Source of the DNA: Alphaproteobacteria bacterium | GTDB lineage: Bacteria > Pseudomonadota > Alphaproteobacteria > Puniceispirillales > Puniceispirillaceae | Direction of reading: 5' to 3' | Assembly (NCBI GenBank): GCA_012269555.1 | Contig: JAAXKA010000088.1 | Coordinates: forward strand, 19,462-83,461 | Length of the DNA stretch: 64,000 bases | Part shown: one piece after another, positions 17,651 to 26,100 of the stretch | How the letters are laid out: each line of letters opens with the position of its first letter | Position numbering within the stretch: the stretch's first letter is position 1 | Made by a program: the position numbers and the translations under genes | Notes under the pieces: model-generated | Databases searched by the model: none | What the model saw: only the letters and a program-made list of their open reading frames with translations | Told to the model about the DNA's origin: nothing

Positions 17651-18447
17651 GCCCTTCTTACCAATATGGTGGTTATTCTGATATAAAACACATGGTACTG
17701 ATTGGTGTCTTTTTATTTATTATTAATTTTCCATTTTTTTCATCTTGTTATGCTCAATCAAATGCACTAGTGGCAGATTTATCAAAGTCAAATATTTCAA
17801 TAAACACTGATTTTAATGGCGCATCTCTTCTACTATTTGGTTCAATTGCTGGAAAAGATGGCGATGATATAATAGTGGTCATCAGCGCCCCCCCAACCGA
17901 GATTATAACGAGAAAAAAATCAAAAATGAGCGGTATTTGGGTAAATTCCAATTCCATAAAATGGAAAAATGCACCAGCTTTTTATCAAATATTTTCAACC
18001 GACACTTTATCCAAAATAGCGACCAGAGATGTCCTTCAGTCTTTGGGTATTGGAACACAGTTTCTAAACCTAAAATTTGAAAAGTCTGGAGAATTTGACA
18101 CAAATAATTATAATGAATGGGTAGAGGCACTAAACCGCAATATGAAATCCGCCTCCCTATGGAAAACTAATGAAAATGCAGTTCAAGTGATTAGAGGAGC
18201 ACTTTTTAGAACGGAGGTTGACCTTCCAGCTAACATTACGACTGGAGACTATGAGGTACGGATCATTCATTTTAGGAATGGACGTTTTATTGCTGAAGAT
18301 AAGACTGCCATAGCTGTTAAAAAAGCTGGCTTTAGTGCTATAATCTACAGACTAGCCCATGAATATTCTATTTTTTATGGAATATTTGCAATAGCTTTTG
18401 CTGTTTTTGCGGGTTGGCTTGCGGCGGCAATCTTTCGAAAAACGTAA
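17647..18447 (+). CDS. TIGR02186 family membrane-anchored protein
   Basis: A 266-residue protein of a family restricted mostly to alphaproteobacteria. It has an N-terminal signal or anchor helix (about 15-36), a periplasmic beta-rich domain (LVADLSKSNISINTDFNGASLLLFGS at its start, DIIVVISAPP, FRTEVDLPANITTGDYEV), and a C-terminal membrane helix (about 242-262) with a short basic tail. It overlaps the TauE-like gene by 4 bp. The pairing is conserved, so I infer it is an accessory subunit of that exporter. No enzymatic motif is seen. Confidence 0.85.
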   Translation: MSPSYQYGGYSDIKHMVLIGVFLFIINFPFFSSCYAQSNALVADLSKSNISINTDFNGASLLLFGSIAGKDGDDIIVVISAPPTEIITRKKSKMSGIWVNSNSIKWKNAPAFYQIFSTDTLSKIATRDVLQSLGIGTQFLNLKFEKSGEFDTNNYNEWVEALNRNMKSASLWKTNENAVQVIRGALFRTEVDLPANITTGDYEVRIIHFRNGRFIAEDKTAIAVKKAGFSAIIYRLAHEYSIFYGIFAIAFAVFAGWLAAAIFRKT

Positions 18448-18523
18448 GATTCCTATAAGATGGGTTTTGAACAACAAGTTGTCATATTTCATCAAATATT
18501 GTTAAACTTAAAACAAATCAGGA

Positions 18524-19012
18524 TTGAGATTTTTTATGCAAAATGAAACTAAAAATAGATTTTTTTTAGTGGTTGTAGATGAAACAGAAGAGCTTCATCA
18601 GGCTCTTCATTTCGCCTGTGCTCGAGCAAAATCAATAGATGCTAATATTGCATTGGTCTATGTCATTACACCTAATGATTTTGGACATTGGGCTAGTGTG
18701 AATGCTCTTATGAGAGAAGAAGCCCGCGAACAAGCAGAAGAAATAATCAAATCCTATTCTGACTATGCCAATAGATTTACAGGCAAGACACCACTTGTTT
18801 ATATCAGGGAAGGTGAAACTACAGACCAAATATTACAACTGATCGAAGAAGAAGAGCAAATTTGTCAATTAGTGCTTGGAGCAAACACAAAATCGGACTC
18901 AGCTGGTCCTATTGTAAATTATATTACGGGCAAAGGCGCTGCAAGATGCAAAATACCCGTCGTGATAGTACCTGGTAATTTAACAGATGCCCAAATAGAG
19001 GCATTATGCTAA
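18524..19012 (+). CDS. Universal stress protein (UspA-like)
   Basis: A single UspA domain of about 160 residues. The first strand FFLVVVDETEELHQAL and the long helix with ALHFACARAK are typical, as is the C-terminal nucleotide loop region LVLGANTKSDSAGPIVNYITG, although the G-2x-G-9x-G-S/T signature is imperfect. It ends KIPVVIVPG, the usual last strand. It follows the exporter pair on the same strand by 76 bp. A small hairpin, stem ATGCTA/TAGCAT at 19006-19020 followed by C-T5, overlaps its stop codon and may act as a weak terminator. Confidence 0.85.
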   Translation: MRFFMQNETKNRFFLVVVDETEELHQALHFACARAKSIDANIALVYVITPNDFGHWASVNALMREEAREQAEEIIKSYSDYANRFTGKTPLVYIREGETTDQILQLIEEEEQICQLVLGANTKSDSAGPIVNYITGKGAARCKIPVVIVPGNLTDAQIEALC

Positions 19013-19105
19013 AATAGCATCTTTTTCAATTCAATGCTTGACTAATTATAGTCCCCCACCCTATTTCACATATATTTAAAGAATACAAAAACTGGGTTCA
19101 GTATA

Positions 19106-19615
19106 ATGCGATTATTATTTTTATTTTTTATTATAACAGGATTTATAGGCATGCAAACTAAGGCAGATACAGATTTAAAACTTACACTGGAGACCACCGC
19201 TGGTAATATAGAAATCAGCTTATTGCCCGAGCTAGCACCAAATCATGTCGCACGCATTTCAGAACTCGCTGAAACAGGATTTTATGATGGAATTATATTC
19301 CACAGAGTAATTCCTGGTTTCATGGCTCAAACAGGTGACCCTGATGGCAATGGCATGGGGGGATCAGGACAGAAACTTAAAGCAGAGTTTTCCGATTATT
19401 CTTATCGGGAAGGCACCGTGGGCATGGCAAGAACTTCAAATCCAGATAGCGCTGACTCGCAATTTTTCATTTGCTATGACGGATGTTCACATTTGACAGG
19501 GCAATACACTGTTTGGGGCCAGGTCTCAGATGGAATGGATAATGTATACAAAATCTCTGCTGGCGAACCTCCAATCGAACCAGACAGAATAATATCAGCA
19601 AGTATTTCTGAGTAG
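19106..19615 (+). CDS. Periplasmic cyclophilin-type peptidyl-prolyl isomerase
   Basis: A 169-residue cyclophilin with a cleavable signal peptide (about 1-20, ending MQTKAD), so it acts in the periplasm on proline isomerisation of secreted proteins. The fold signature is clear: ETTAGNIEISLLPELAP, GFYDGIIFHRVIPGFMAQTGD (with the catalytic Arg), GTVGMARTSNPDSADSQFFI and HLTGQYTVWGQV. The family usually continues to about 190 residues; this one is compact but complete. Confidence 0.92.
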   Translation: MRLLFLFFIITGFIGMQTKADTDLKLTLETTAGNIEISLLPELAPNHVARISELAETGFYDGIIFHRVIPGFMAQTGDPDGNGMGGSGQKLKAEFSDYSYREGTVGMARTSNPDSADSQFFICYDGCSHLTGQYTVWGQVSDGMDNVYKISAGEPPIEPDRIISASISE

Positions 19616-19635
19616 GTATTTACATAGTACCTATT

Positions 19636-20523
19636 TTAATGCTTTTTTGACACAAGCGTAGAGTTAAAAAACATAGGGGAAAATTGCACTGTTAGCCCAA
19701 TCCAAATTAAACCAAACACAAGAATGTCCATTAAACTGAAGTCTTCTCCTAACAAAATGCTAATTATCATTTGACTGGTTGGATTTAAATAAAAAATCAA
19801 TCCAGCGACAGCAAGCGGTAAAGCCTTATTCCCATTATGAAACAAATATAACGGAATTATGGTAAACAATCCGCAGAAAATGGCTAATATCAAACCAATA
19901 ATTTCTCCACCAAAAAATAGGGGCGTGCCAACTCTTGACTGCCAGCTAAAATACAACAATGCAATCGGCATAAGTAACGTTGTCTCAATCATTAAACCCG
20001 TATCTGATTTCACTGGGAGTTGCTTTCTTATAATCGCATAGGCTGCAAATGTCGTAGCCATACTAATTGCAATCCATGGAAAATTTGATAGAGCAGAGCC
20101 TTTAAGAAAAACAGCTATGACAGCAAAAAAAAATGCGATCTTGGTTGTTTTTTCTAAGCGCTCACCCAGAAAAAAATATCCTAGGGTAGCAGTTAATAAC
20201 GGATAAATGTAGTATCCAAGAGCTGACTGCATTAATTGTCCATGATGAATAGCAAAAATGAAAAATAACCAATTAGCACTTATTAAAAGCGCACAGACTA
20301 AAAATAAAATAATATTTTTAAGAGAGCTAAGCGCGTCCATTATTTCTAACAAACGTTTTTGAATAACAAATAAAAAAATATATATAAGGCTAGCCCAAAA
20401 TACCCGTTGAGCTACAATTTCAATAAAAGCGTATTTATATAATAAATTATAATAAAGAGGTACTACCCCCCAAATTAATGCTCCCGATGTTGCACTGAGA
20501 TAACCATATAGTGCTTTATTCAT
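19636..20523 (-). CDS. rarD: RarD-type EamA transporter
   Basis: A ten-helix drug/metabolite transporter superfamily permease of 295 residues. The N-terminus YGYLSATSGALIWGVVPLYY and the RVFWASL segment are the RarD signatures. The second EamA repeat ends ALPLAVAGLIFYLNPTSQM. RarD proteins are named for chloramphenicol sensitivity, but the natural substrate is unknown and probably a metabolite. It is convergent with the cyclophilin gene and stands alone. Confidence 0.88.
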   Translation of the reverse strand: MNKALYGYLSATSGALIWGVVPLYYNLLYKYAFIEIVAQRVFWASLIYIFLFVIQKRLLEIMDALSSLKNIILFLVCALLISANWLFFIFAIHHGQLMQSALGYYIYPLLTATLGYFFLGERLEKTTKIAFFFAVIAVFLKGSALSNFPWIAISMATTFAAYAIIRKQLPVKSDTGLMIETTLLMPIALLYFSWQSRVGTPLFFGGEIIGLILAIFCGLFTIIPLYLFHNGNKALPLAVAGLIFYLNPTSQMIISILLGEDFSLMDILVFGLIWIGLTVQFSPMFFNSTLVSKKH

Positions 20524-20588
20524 TTTATTGGGTTTCCATTTTGGCTAAAAAAGAGCTCTAAAATTAAAATAGCGAAAATTAAGTTAAT

Positions 20589-21824
20589 TTATAGGAGGTT
20601 TTTAAGCATTTCTTTTAAATCTGCAGACCTTTCTTTTATTATTGCAGGAGATATAGGAATATTTTGCTCAATTAACCTTTTACCTACCATGTAAGCTTGT
20701 GAGTCCTCTACAGCTTCAACACAAACTAATTTATTCTGGTACCAGTTCCACACGGAAAAACTACCCTCTTTTTTTCCTTCGCGCACTTCACCTCTTAAAA
20801 ACTCATCTTTTTTTGGTTTTGGTAAGATTCCTGCAATTTGCAATTTTAAGTCATATTGATCGGACCAAAACCAAAATACCGGTTGAGATGGTAAAGGAGA
20901 GTTAGTTATCGATGCTGCAGCTACTGTGGCACTAAATTGGGCATGAAAAACAGATTCAATTCGACTATTAAATTCTCCCGAAGAATAGGCAACATCTCCA
21001 ATTGCATAAATATTTTTACCCGCTAAATAACTCGAGTCCACTTCTACGCCATCAGCAACCGAAAGTCCTAAATCATTTGCGAGTTTTATATTCGGTGATA
21101 CACCAATACCATATATTAAGACATCACACCTCAGAATTTTTCCAGAGCAGAGCTTTACGGCTTCCACTTTATTAAATTTTGAATAGATAACTTCCTCTAT
21201 ACTCTGACTGAGATGGATAGAAACACCCTCTTTTTGATGAACTAATTGCAAATAATCAGAAATATACTGAGAAGAGACTCGCGGTAGTAATCTTGGCGCA
21301 AATTCTATTAAATCGACAGAAAGTCCAATACTTCGTAAAGATGAAGCTACCTCCAGACCAATAAAACCGCCTCCTACAATTATAGCTTTATTTGCTATAA
21401 ATGCCCCTTCTTTTAATCGAACGGCATCTTCATTATCTCGTAAAACATAAATATTACTAATATCTTTCCGAACATAATCGGGAATTTTTGCATCAGCACC
21501 CGTGGCTAATATTAAAACGTCATAATTTATTTCTGAGTCACCTTCGAAAATTATCGAATTTGATTCTCTGTTTACGGCAACTACATCTTTGCCTGTAACT
21601 AGTTCAATTTTCTCTTTTTCATAATATTCTTTTTGGCGAAGATAAAAACCATGTAATTCAACATTTTTATACTTAAGAAAGTCTTTTGATAATGGTGGTC
21701 TCTGCACTGGAAGCCCAGGAATACGGTCAATCAAAGTAATTCTTCCATCAAATCCGTACCTACGTAATTTTTCAGCACAACTTATGCCCGCATGGCTTGC
21801 TCCAATTATTACAATTTTCTTCAT
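20589..21824 (-). CDS. Ferredoxin-NAD(P) reductase-like FAD oxidoreductase
   Basis: A 411-residue two-dinucleotide-binding flavoprotein of the rhodocoxin/putidaredoxin reductase type. FAD-binding motif IVIIGASHAGISCAEKLRR (about 4-22), then LPVQRPPLSKDFL. NAD-binding motif AIIVGGGFIGLEVASSLR. The ATG family motif ...IYAIGDVAYS contains the conserved FAD Asp. The C-terminal reductase domain includes FWSDQYDLKLQIAG, typical of oxygenase-coupled reductases. No ferredoxin or P450 gene is adjacent, so the partner is unknown. It sits alone between rarD and the small membrane protein gene. Confidence 0.88.
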   Translation of the reverse strand: MKKIVIIGASHAGISCAEKLRRYGFDGRITLIDRIPGLPVQRPPLSKDFLKYKNVELHGFYLRQKEYYEKEKIELVTGKDVVAVNRESNSIIFEGDSEINYDVLILATGADAKIPDYVRKDISNIYVLRDNEDAVRLKEGAFIANKAIIVGGGFIGLEVASSLRSIGLSVDLIEFAPRLLPRVSSQYISDYLQLVHQKEGVSIHLSQSIEEVIYSKFNKVEAVKLCSGKILRCDVLIYGIGVSPNIKLANDLGLSVADGVEVDSSYLAGKNIYAIGDVAYSSGEFNSRIESVFHAQFSATVAAASITNSPLPSQPVFWFWSDQYDLKLQIAGILPKPKKDEFLRGEVREGKKEGSFSVWNWYQNKLVCVEAVEDSQAYMVGKRLIEQNIPISPAIIKERSADLKEMLKNLL

Positions 21825-21880
21825 TTGTTTTTACTTTTATGTCAAAAAAACACTTAAATTTTTAAAATTTCTATCGACTT

Positions 21881-22138
21881 TTATGATAAAGTTTCCAAAT
21901 TTTGGTTTTCCCAATGAGTATTTAAAGACCCCAATTTGTTCTGGGCAATATAATTCTCCGAGTGCCAGCGCATAACCATAATCACGCATAATATAAATCC
22001 ACCTATAATTAAATATATAGATAGTCGTCTTGTTTTTTCTGAAAGACTACTCTTAGATACCCTTTGAGCTAGAAACCAAATTAATCCGCCTAAAATTAAT
22101 ATGCCCAAACCACCAAACAAGACTGTATCACTCATCAT
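21881..22138 (-). CDS. Small two-helix membrane protein, unrecognised
   Basis: About 85 residues with two hydrophobic helices (approximately VLFGGLGILILGGLIWFLA and LSIYLIIGGFILCVIMVM) separated by a short basic, serine-rich linker, so a helical hairpin is predicted with both ends on one side. The start at 22138 follows GGGA by about 6 bases; a second ATG follows immediately. I do not recognise the family. It is transcribed away from proteorhodopsin and shares its upstream region, so co-regulation is possible but not shown. Confidence 0.55.
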   Translation of the reverse strand: MMSDTVLFGGLGILILGGLIWFLAQRVSKSSLSEKTRRLSIYLIIGGFILCVIMVMRWHSENYIAQNKLGSLNTHWENQNLETLS

Positions 22139-22545
22139 TATTTTTCCCAATCCGTATTAACCCTAAAAGTAAAATAGAATAATTTGGCTACTATATTTTA
22201 TTAAAATCAACCCTCAACAGATAATAAAAAAAAAATTAAGTAAAAACACATTGAAAAAATTAGTATCAAAAGATGATTTAAGTAGCTAAAAATGACTGAT
22301 TCAAGCGTTTTATTTACCCTTATAAATAATTATTTAAAATATTTTTACAACTTAAAGTTGTTTTTTTAAAAAAAACATTATTTAATTTTATCTAATTTAT
22401 ATCTATTTTTCAAACATTTATATAATTTTTTATGTTTTTTTTTGTAAAAACAATTTTCTTTCTTGCCTATACGTTAATTTTTATACATGGTGTCTCGGGG
22501 GGTACAAACTTTATCAAAATAAGGTTTGTGTTTAAAAAGGTAGGG

Positions 22546-22557
22546 CGTTCTAGAACG
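22546..22557. promoter_or_regulatory. 12-bp perfect palindrome upstream of proteorhodopsin
   Basis: CGTTC-TA-GAACG, exactly self-complementary, ends 21 bp before the proteorhodopsin ATG in otherwise AT-rich DNA. It could be an operator for a dimeric regulator or a short stem in the mRNA leader just upstream of the ribosome binding site. Confidence 0.4.
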
Positions 22558-22560
22558 AAG

Positions 22561-22578
22561 TTTTTTGGGAGTGTCCTA
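22561..22578 (+). promoter_or_regulatory. Ribosome binding leader of proteorhodopsin, shared with crtE
   Basis: T6-GGGAGT at 22561-22572 places GGGAG 6 bases before ATG 22579 and decides that start. The same 12 bases occur at 23391-23402, directly before crtE, where the T run also serves the terminator. Confidence 0.75.
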
Positions 22579-23349
22579 ATGACAATGATTAAAGCAATGA
22601 AATTTGCAATTACGACAGGTATTCTGTCAATTTTACCTGTAGCCGCGATGGCTGCAGACAACCTTCAAAGCGATGATTTTGTTGGAATCAGCTTCTGGCT
22701 GATATCAATGGCCTTAGTCGCTTCAACGGCTTTCTTCTTTATGGAAACACAACGTGTGTCCGCAAAGTGGAAAACATCATTAGTGGTTTCGGGTCTCGTT
22801 ACTTTAATTGCCGCGGTACATTACTTTTATATGCGTGATGTTTGGGTGGCAACAGGAGATACGCCAACGGTTTACCGATATATCGACTGGCTAATCACAG
22901 TGCCGCTATTGATGATTGAGTTTTACTTAATCCTGCGTGCGATTACTAATATCTCGGGTGGTGTTTTCTGGCGTCTAACTATCGGTACGCTAATCATGCT
23001 TGTAGGCGGTTATTTAGGTGAAGCAGGTTACATGAATGTAACTGTGGCATTTATCATCGGAATGGCTGGCTGGGCATACATCCTGTATGAAATTTTTGCA
23101 GGTGAAGCAGGACGTGTTGCTGCCGATGAGGCTCCAGAGTCAGTTAAATCCGCTTACTCAACAATGCGTTGGATTGTGACTATTGGTTGGGCGATTTATC
23201 CGTTAGGTTACTTCTTCGGATACATGGCTGGTGGCGCCGATATGGCAACACTTAACATTATTTACAACCTTGCAGACGTACTTAACAAAATTGCGTTCGG
23301 AGTTATCATCTGGAACGTTGCTGTTACAGAGTCTGAAGCAAAAGCATAA
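22579..23349 (+). CDS. Proteorhodopsin, green-tuned light-driven proton pump
   Basis: A 256-residue seven-helix retinal protein that pumps protons outward under light. The start at 22579 gives the standard length with a signal peptide (1 to about 26, ending VAAMA). Using the usual PR numbering (subtract 6), all key residues are present: His75 (H81 here), Asp97 acceptor (D103), Thr101 (T107), Leu105 (L111), Glu108 donor (E114) and retinal Lys231 (K237). The DTE triad marks a proton pump and Leu105 marks green absorption. It is followed by a strong terminator and then the complete retinal pathway. The base composition of the gene is visibly less AT-rich than its flanks, as expected for a highly expressed gene. 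Confidence 0.98.
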   Translation: MTMIKAMKFAITTGILSILPVAAMAADNLQSDDFVGISFWLISMALVASTAFFFMETQRVSAKWKTSLVVSGLVTLIAAVHYFYMRDVWVATGDTPTVYRYIDWLITVPLLMIEFYLILRAITNISGGVFWRLTIGTLIMLVGGYLGEAGYMNVTVAFIIGMAGWAYILYEIFAGEAGRVAADEAPESVKSAYSTMRWIVTIGWAIYPLGYFFGYMAGGADMATLNIIYNLADVLNKIAFGVIIWNVAVTESEAKA

Positions 23350-23360
23350 ATATCTAAATA

Positions 23361-23396
23361 AAAGACAGGTTCAAACACTGAACCTGTCTTTTTTTT
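23361..23396 (+). terminator. Strong intrinsic terminator after proteorhodopsin
   Basis: A 13-bp perfect stem (23361-23373 with 23379-23391, loop AACAC) followed directly by a T run to 23396. It separates proteorhodopsin from crtE and predicts a short, abundant opsin mRNA, with the carotenoid genes read by partial read-through or another promoter. Its T run is also the first half of the crtE ribosome binding leader. Confidence 0.93.
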
Positions 23397-23407
23397 GGGA
23401 GTAGTTA

Positions 23408-24424
23408 ATGCCGGATAGCTATTTTATAAGTGAAAAGCAGCATTCACCATCCAATAAATACACCAGTGATGGATCCTATAATTTTACATTTAATCAATTT
23501 TTTGATTCTATCCTGCCATCAAATAAACACCCCTTATCAGCTGCTGCAACCCACCATTTTTCCTCAAAGGGAAAGCAATTAAGAGCAAAGATAGCGCTAA
23601 GTGCAGGAGAAAAATTTGGCGCAGATAGTGTTGCATGTCTACATTGGGCTTCCGCAGTCGAATTACTGCACAATGCATCTTTAATTCATGATGATATTTG
23701 TGATGGAGACACTATACGCAGAAATAACGCATCTGTTTGGGCTAAATATGGCCGAGATATAGCGTTAGCTTTGGGAGACTGGATGATTGCAGAAGCTTTT
23801 GAACAGGCCGCAAAAGCCGCTTATTTATCAAATTCGTTTAATCTCGTAACCAAACTTTCAAATCACGTTAAATCCACTATTGCTGGTCAAGCCCTAGAAT
23901 TTGACAATGCACTATACCCAGATATAGATAAATATCTTGAGATTAGCGCTGGAAAAACAGCACCATTATTTGTTGCCGCCATTGAAGGGATAGCTGAAAT
24001 TGCTGGGAGAAGTGAATTAATAGAGGAAATTAACCACTATTTTGTTACGATGGGAATTTGTTATCAATTTGCGAACGATATTCAAAATATTCTTGGAACA
24101 GATGGAGCAGCAAGCCCCTCCTCAGATTTAAAACGACGAGCACCAAATGCTGTAATCGTATATTTTCGTAATTTTCTTAAAACTCCGGAACGATCTCTAT
24201 TTGACTCCTGGCTAGCCGGTAAATCACAAAATAAAGCTAATTATTGGCAAAAGAAAATTACAGAGTCTGGTGCAATTCATGAAGTTGCAAAAGAAATGTA
24301 TAAATTATTGAAAAGAGCAGAAGGTGTTTCTGGCACTCTCCCAAAAGATTGTATTGGTGTTATTGCCCCAATCCAAAAACAACTTCGGAATGTTTGTGAA
24401 CAAATTGGTGCTTCTTGCCAATAA
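23408..24424 (+). CDS. crtE: Geranylgeranyl diphosphate synthase (polyprenyl synthetase)
   Basis: Supplies C20 prenyl diphosphate to phytoene synthase. The 338-residue protein has the first aspartate-rich motif intact (LIHDDICDGDTIRR, Asp95/96/99), KGKQLRA near residue 54-60 and the GKTAPLF segment. The second motif is unusual: FANDIQN (N223, D224, N227) instead of DDxxD, and the following SDLKRRAPNA replaces the usual lysine and threonine. ATG 23408 lies 6 bases after GGGAG. The motif changes suggest altered metal binding or a separate lineage; the position first in crtE-I-B-Y-blh-idi still argues for GGPP synthesis. Confidence 0.88.
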   Translation: MPDSYFISEKQHSPSNKYTSDGSYNFTFNQFFDSILPSNKHPLSAAATHHFSSKGKQLRAKIALSAGEKFGADSVACLHWASAVELLHNASLIHDDICDGDTIRRNNASVWAKYGRDIALALGDWMIAEAFEQAAKAAYLSNSFNLVTKLSNHVKSTIAGQALEFDNALYPDIDKYLEISAGKTAPLFVAAIEGIAEIAGRSELIEEINHYFVTMGICYQFANDIQNILGTDGAASPSSDLKRRAPNAVIVYFRNFLKTPERSLFDSWLAGKSQNKANYWQKKITESGAIHEVAKEMYKLLKRAEGVSGTLPKDCIGVIAPIQKQLRNVCEQIGASCQ

Positions 24425-24567
24425 CATCTCTTATTACCTGCATCAATTTATCGTATTACAAAAAGCCTCATTTTCTGGCAGTTGTAACTACATATTTTAC
24501 ATATAATTTGTATTCATAACTTAAATAAAATAAGAAGTGACAAATATAATTATGGTACAATTTTAGC

Positions 24568-26049
24568 ATGACACGTTCTTTAGTGATTGGCGCAGGACTT
24601 GGCGGAATAGCGGCTGCCTTGAGGTTACGCGCAAAAGGAGATGAGGTAGAGGTTTTAGAAAAGCTGCCTGCGGCTGGCGGGAGAGCTCAGGTTTTTGAGA
24701 AAAACGGTTTTAAACATGACGCAGGACCAACCGTGATTACTGCCCCGTTTTTATTCGACGAATTATTCAGCTTGTTTGGTGAAAAAAGACAAGACTACTT
24801 AGAGTTCAAACCCTTGGATTTGTGGTATCGTTTTTACTTTGACTCGACCGGTGATACATTCGATTACACTGCTAGTATTGAAAAAACAAAAGAAGAAATT
24901 TCTCGCTTTAACAGAGAAGATGTGGAGGGTTATGATAGGTTAATTAATACATCAGAAAAGATCTTTAATATTGGTTTTACCGAACTTGCTGATAAACCTT
25001 TTACAAAGTTTAGCTCAATGCTTAAACAAATACCTTCTTTATTAAAACTTAAAAGCTACCTTACTGTATCTCAGTTGGTGAATAGTCATATACAACATCC
25101 GCAAATTCGCCAAGCTTTCTCAATTCACCCTCTATTAGTAGGAGGTAATCCGTTTGACACAACATCTATTTACGCACTCATTCATTACCTAGAGCGGAAA
25201 TGGGGCGTATTTTTCTGTATGGGCGGTACTGGTAAATTGATCAAGGAGCTAGAATCATTAATGATTCGACAAAATATTTCTATCCGTTTTAACACAGACG
25301 TTGAACAGATTTTAGTCGAAAATGGGCGTTCAACTGGGGTTGTAACTAGTTCAGGAGAAATAATTTCTTCTAACCGAATAGTGTGTAATGCGGATACACC
25401 AACTGTTTATGATGAGCTATTATCTGCGCAACCAAGACGCAGGAAAAAGGCCATTCCTGAAAAATTTACTCGATATTCAATGGGCCTATATGTATTATTT
25501 TTTGGCACGAATACGAAATATAAAAAAGTTGCCCATCACACAATATGGATGGGAAAGCGTTACCGTGAACTGCTCTCGGATATATTCAACGCAAAAATAT
25601 TAACAGATGACTTTTCCTTGTACCTTCACAGACCAACTGCAACAGATCCGTCTTTTGCTCCGGATGGGTGCGATAGCTTTTACGTGTTGTGTCCTGTACC
25701 TAACCTTCAAGGAAACGTAAATTGGGACGTGCAAGGACCTGCTTTGCAGGAAAGAATCATAAATGCACTTAACAGAACCATAATGCCAAATTTGAAAGAA
25801 ACAATTGTGGACCCATTTTGGATGAGCCCACGTGAATTTAAGACCAACTATAGAGCAAAACATGGCGCTGGATTTTCTATTGCACCAATTTTTGCACAAT
25901 CAGCCTGGTTTAGATATCATAATAGAGACCCTCATATTAATAATTTATTCTTTACTGGCGCTGGCACACATCCAGGTGCGGGTATGCCAGGTGTTTTATG
26001 TTCAGCAAAAGTTGTTGAAAATTTAATTGCAGAAGAACAAGTAAAATAG
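24568..26049 (+). CDS. crtI: Phytoene desaturase
   Basis: A FAD-dependent desaturase converting phytoene to lycopene. The 493-residue protein begins with the dinucleotide motif LVIGAGLGGIAAALRLRAKG, followed by EVLEKLPAAGGRAQVF and the substrate-region KHDAGPTVITAP. It ends with the bacterial-type CrtI signature FTGAGTHPGAGMPGVLCSAK. The size and motifs are those of four-step CrtI enzymes, but step number cannot be read from sequence. A spacer of about 140 bp separates it from crtE, leaving room for an internal promoter. Confidence 0.96.
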   Translation: MTRSLVIGAGLGGIAAALRLRAKGDEVEVLEKLPAAGGRAQVFEKNGFKHDAGPTVITAPFLFDELFSLFGEKRQDYLEFKPLDLWYRFYFDSTGDTFDYTASIEKTKEEISRFNREDVEGYDRLINTSEKIFNIGFTELADKPFTKFSSMLKQIPSLLKLKSYLTVSQLVNSHIQHPQIRQAFSIHPLLVGGNPFDTTSIYALIHYLERKWGVFFCMGGTGKLIKELESLMIRQNISIRFNTDVEQILVENGRSTGVVTSSGEIISSNRIVCNADTPTVYDELLSAQPRRRKKAIPEKFTRYSMGLYVLFFGTNTKYKKVAHHTIWMGKRYRELLSDIFNAKILTDDFSLYLHRPTATDPSFAPDGCDSFYVLCPVPNLQGNVNWDVQGPALQERIINALNRTIMPNLKETIVDPFWMSPREFKTNYRAKHGAGFSIAPIFAQSAWFRYHNRDPHINNLFFTGAGTHPGAGMPGVLCSAKVVENLIAEEQVK

Positions 26050-26100
26050 TCAAAATAAATTGATTTTTGAGGGTTTTTTAAAAAAAGGATAAAATTAGAC

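Larger units (their letters stand above)
22139..22578. other. AT-rich divergent spacer and 5' leader of proteorhodopsin
   Basis: About 440 bp of very AT-rich DNA between the small membrane protein and proteorhodopsin. It contains a small hairpin followed by T6 (ACAACT 22347-22352, AGTTGT 22356-22361), a TATAAT hexamer at 22421-22426 without a convincing -35, and an opsin-frame extension from 22432 that I consider untranslated because the downstream start has a good ribosome binding site. A perfect dyad at 22546-22557 lies just before the gene. A promoter must be here but cannot be placed with confidence. Confidence 0.5.

Noticed and set aside
22432-22578. In-frame N-terminal extension of proteorhodopsin by 49 residues from ATG 22432
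   Set aside because: It would bury the true signal peptide inside the protein. The start at 22579 has GGGAG at the right distance and gives the standard PR length and numbering.
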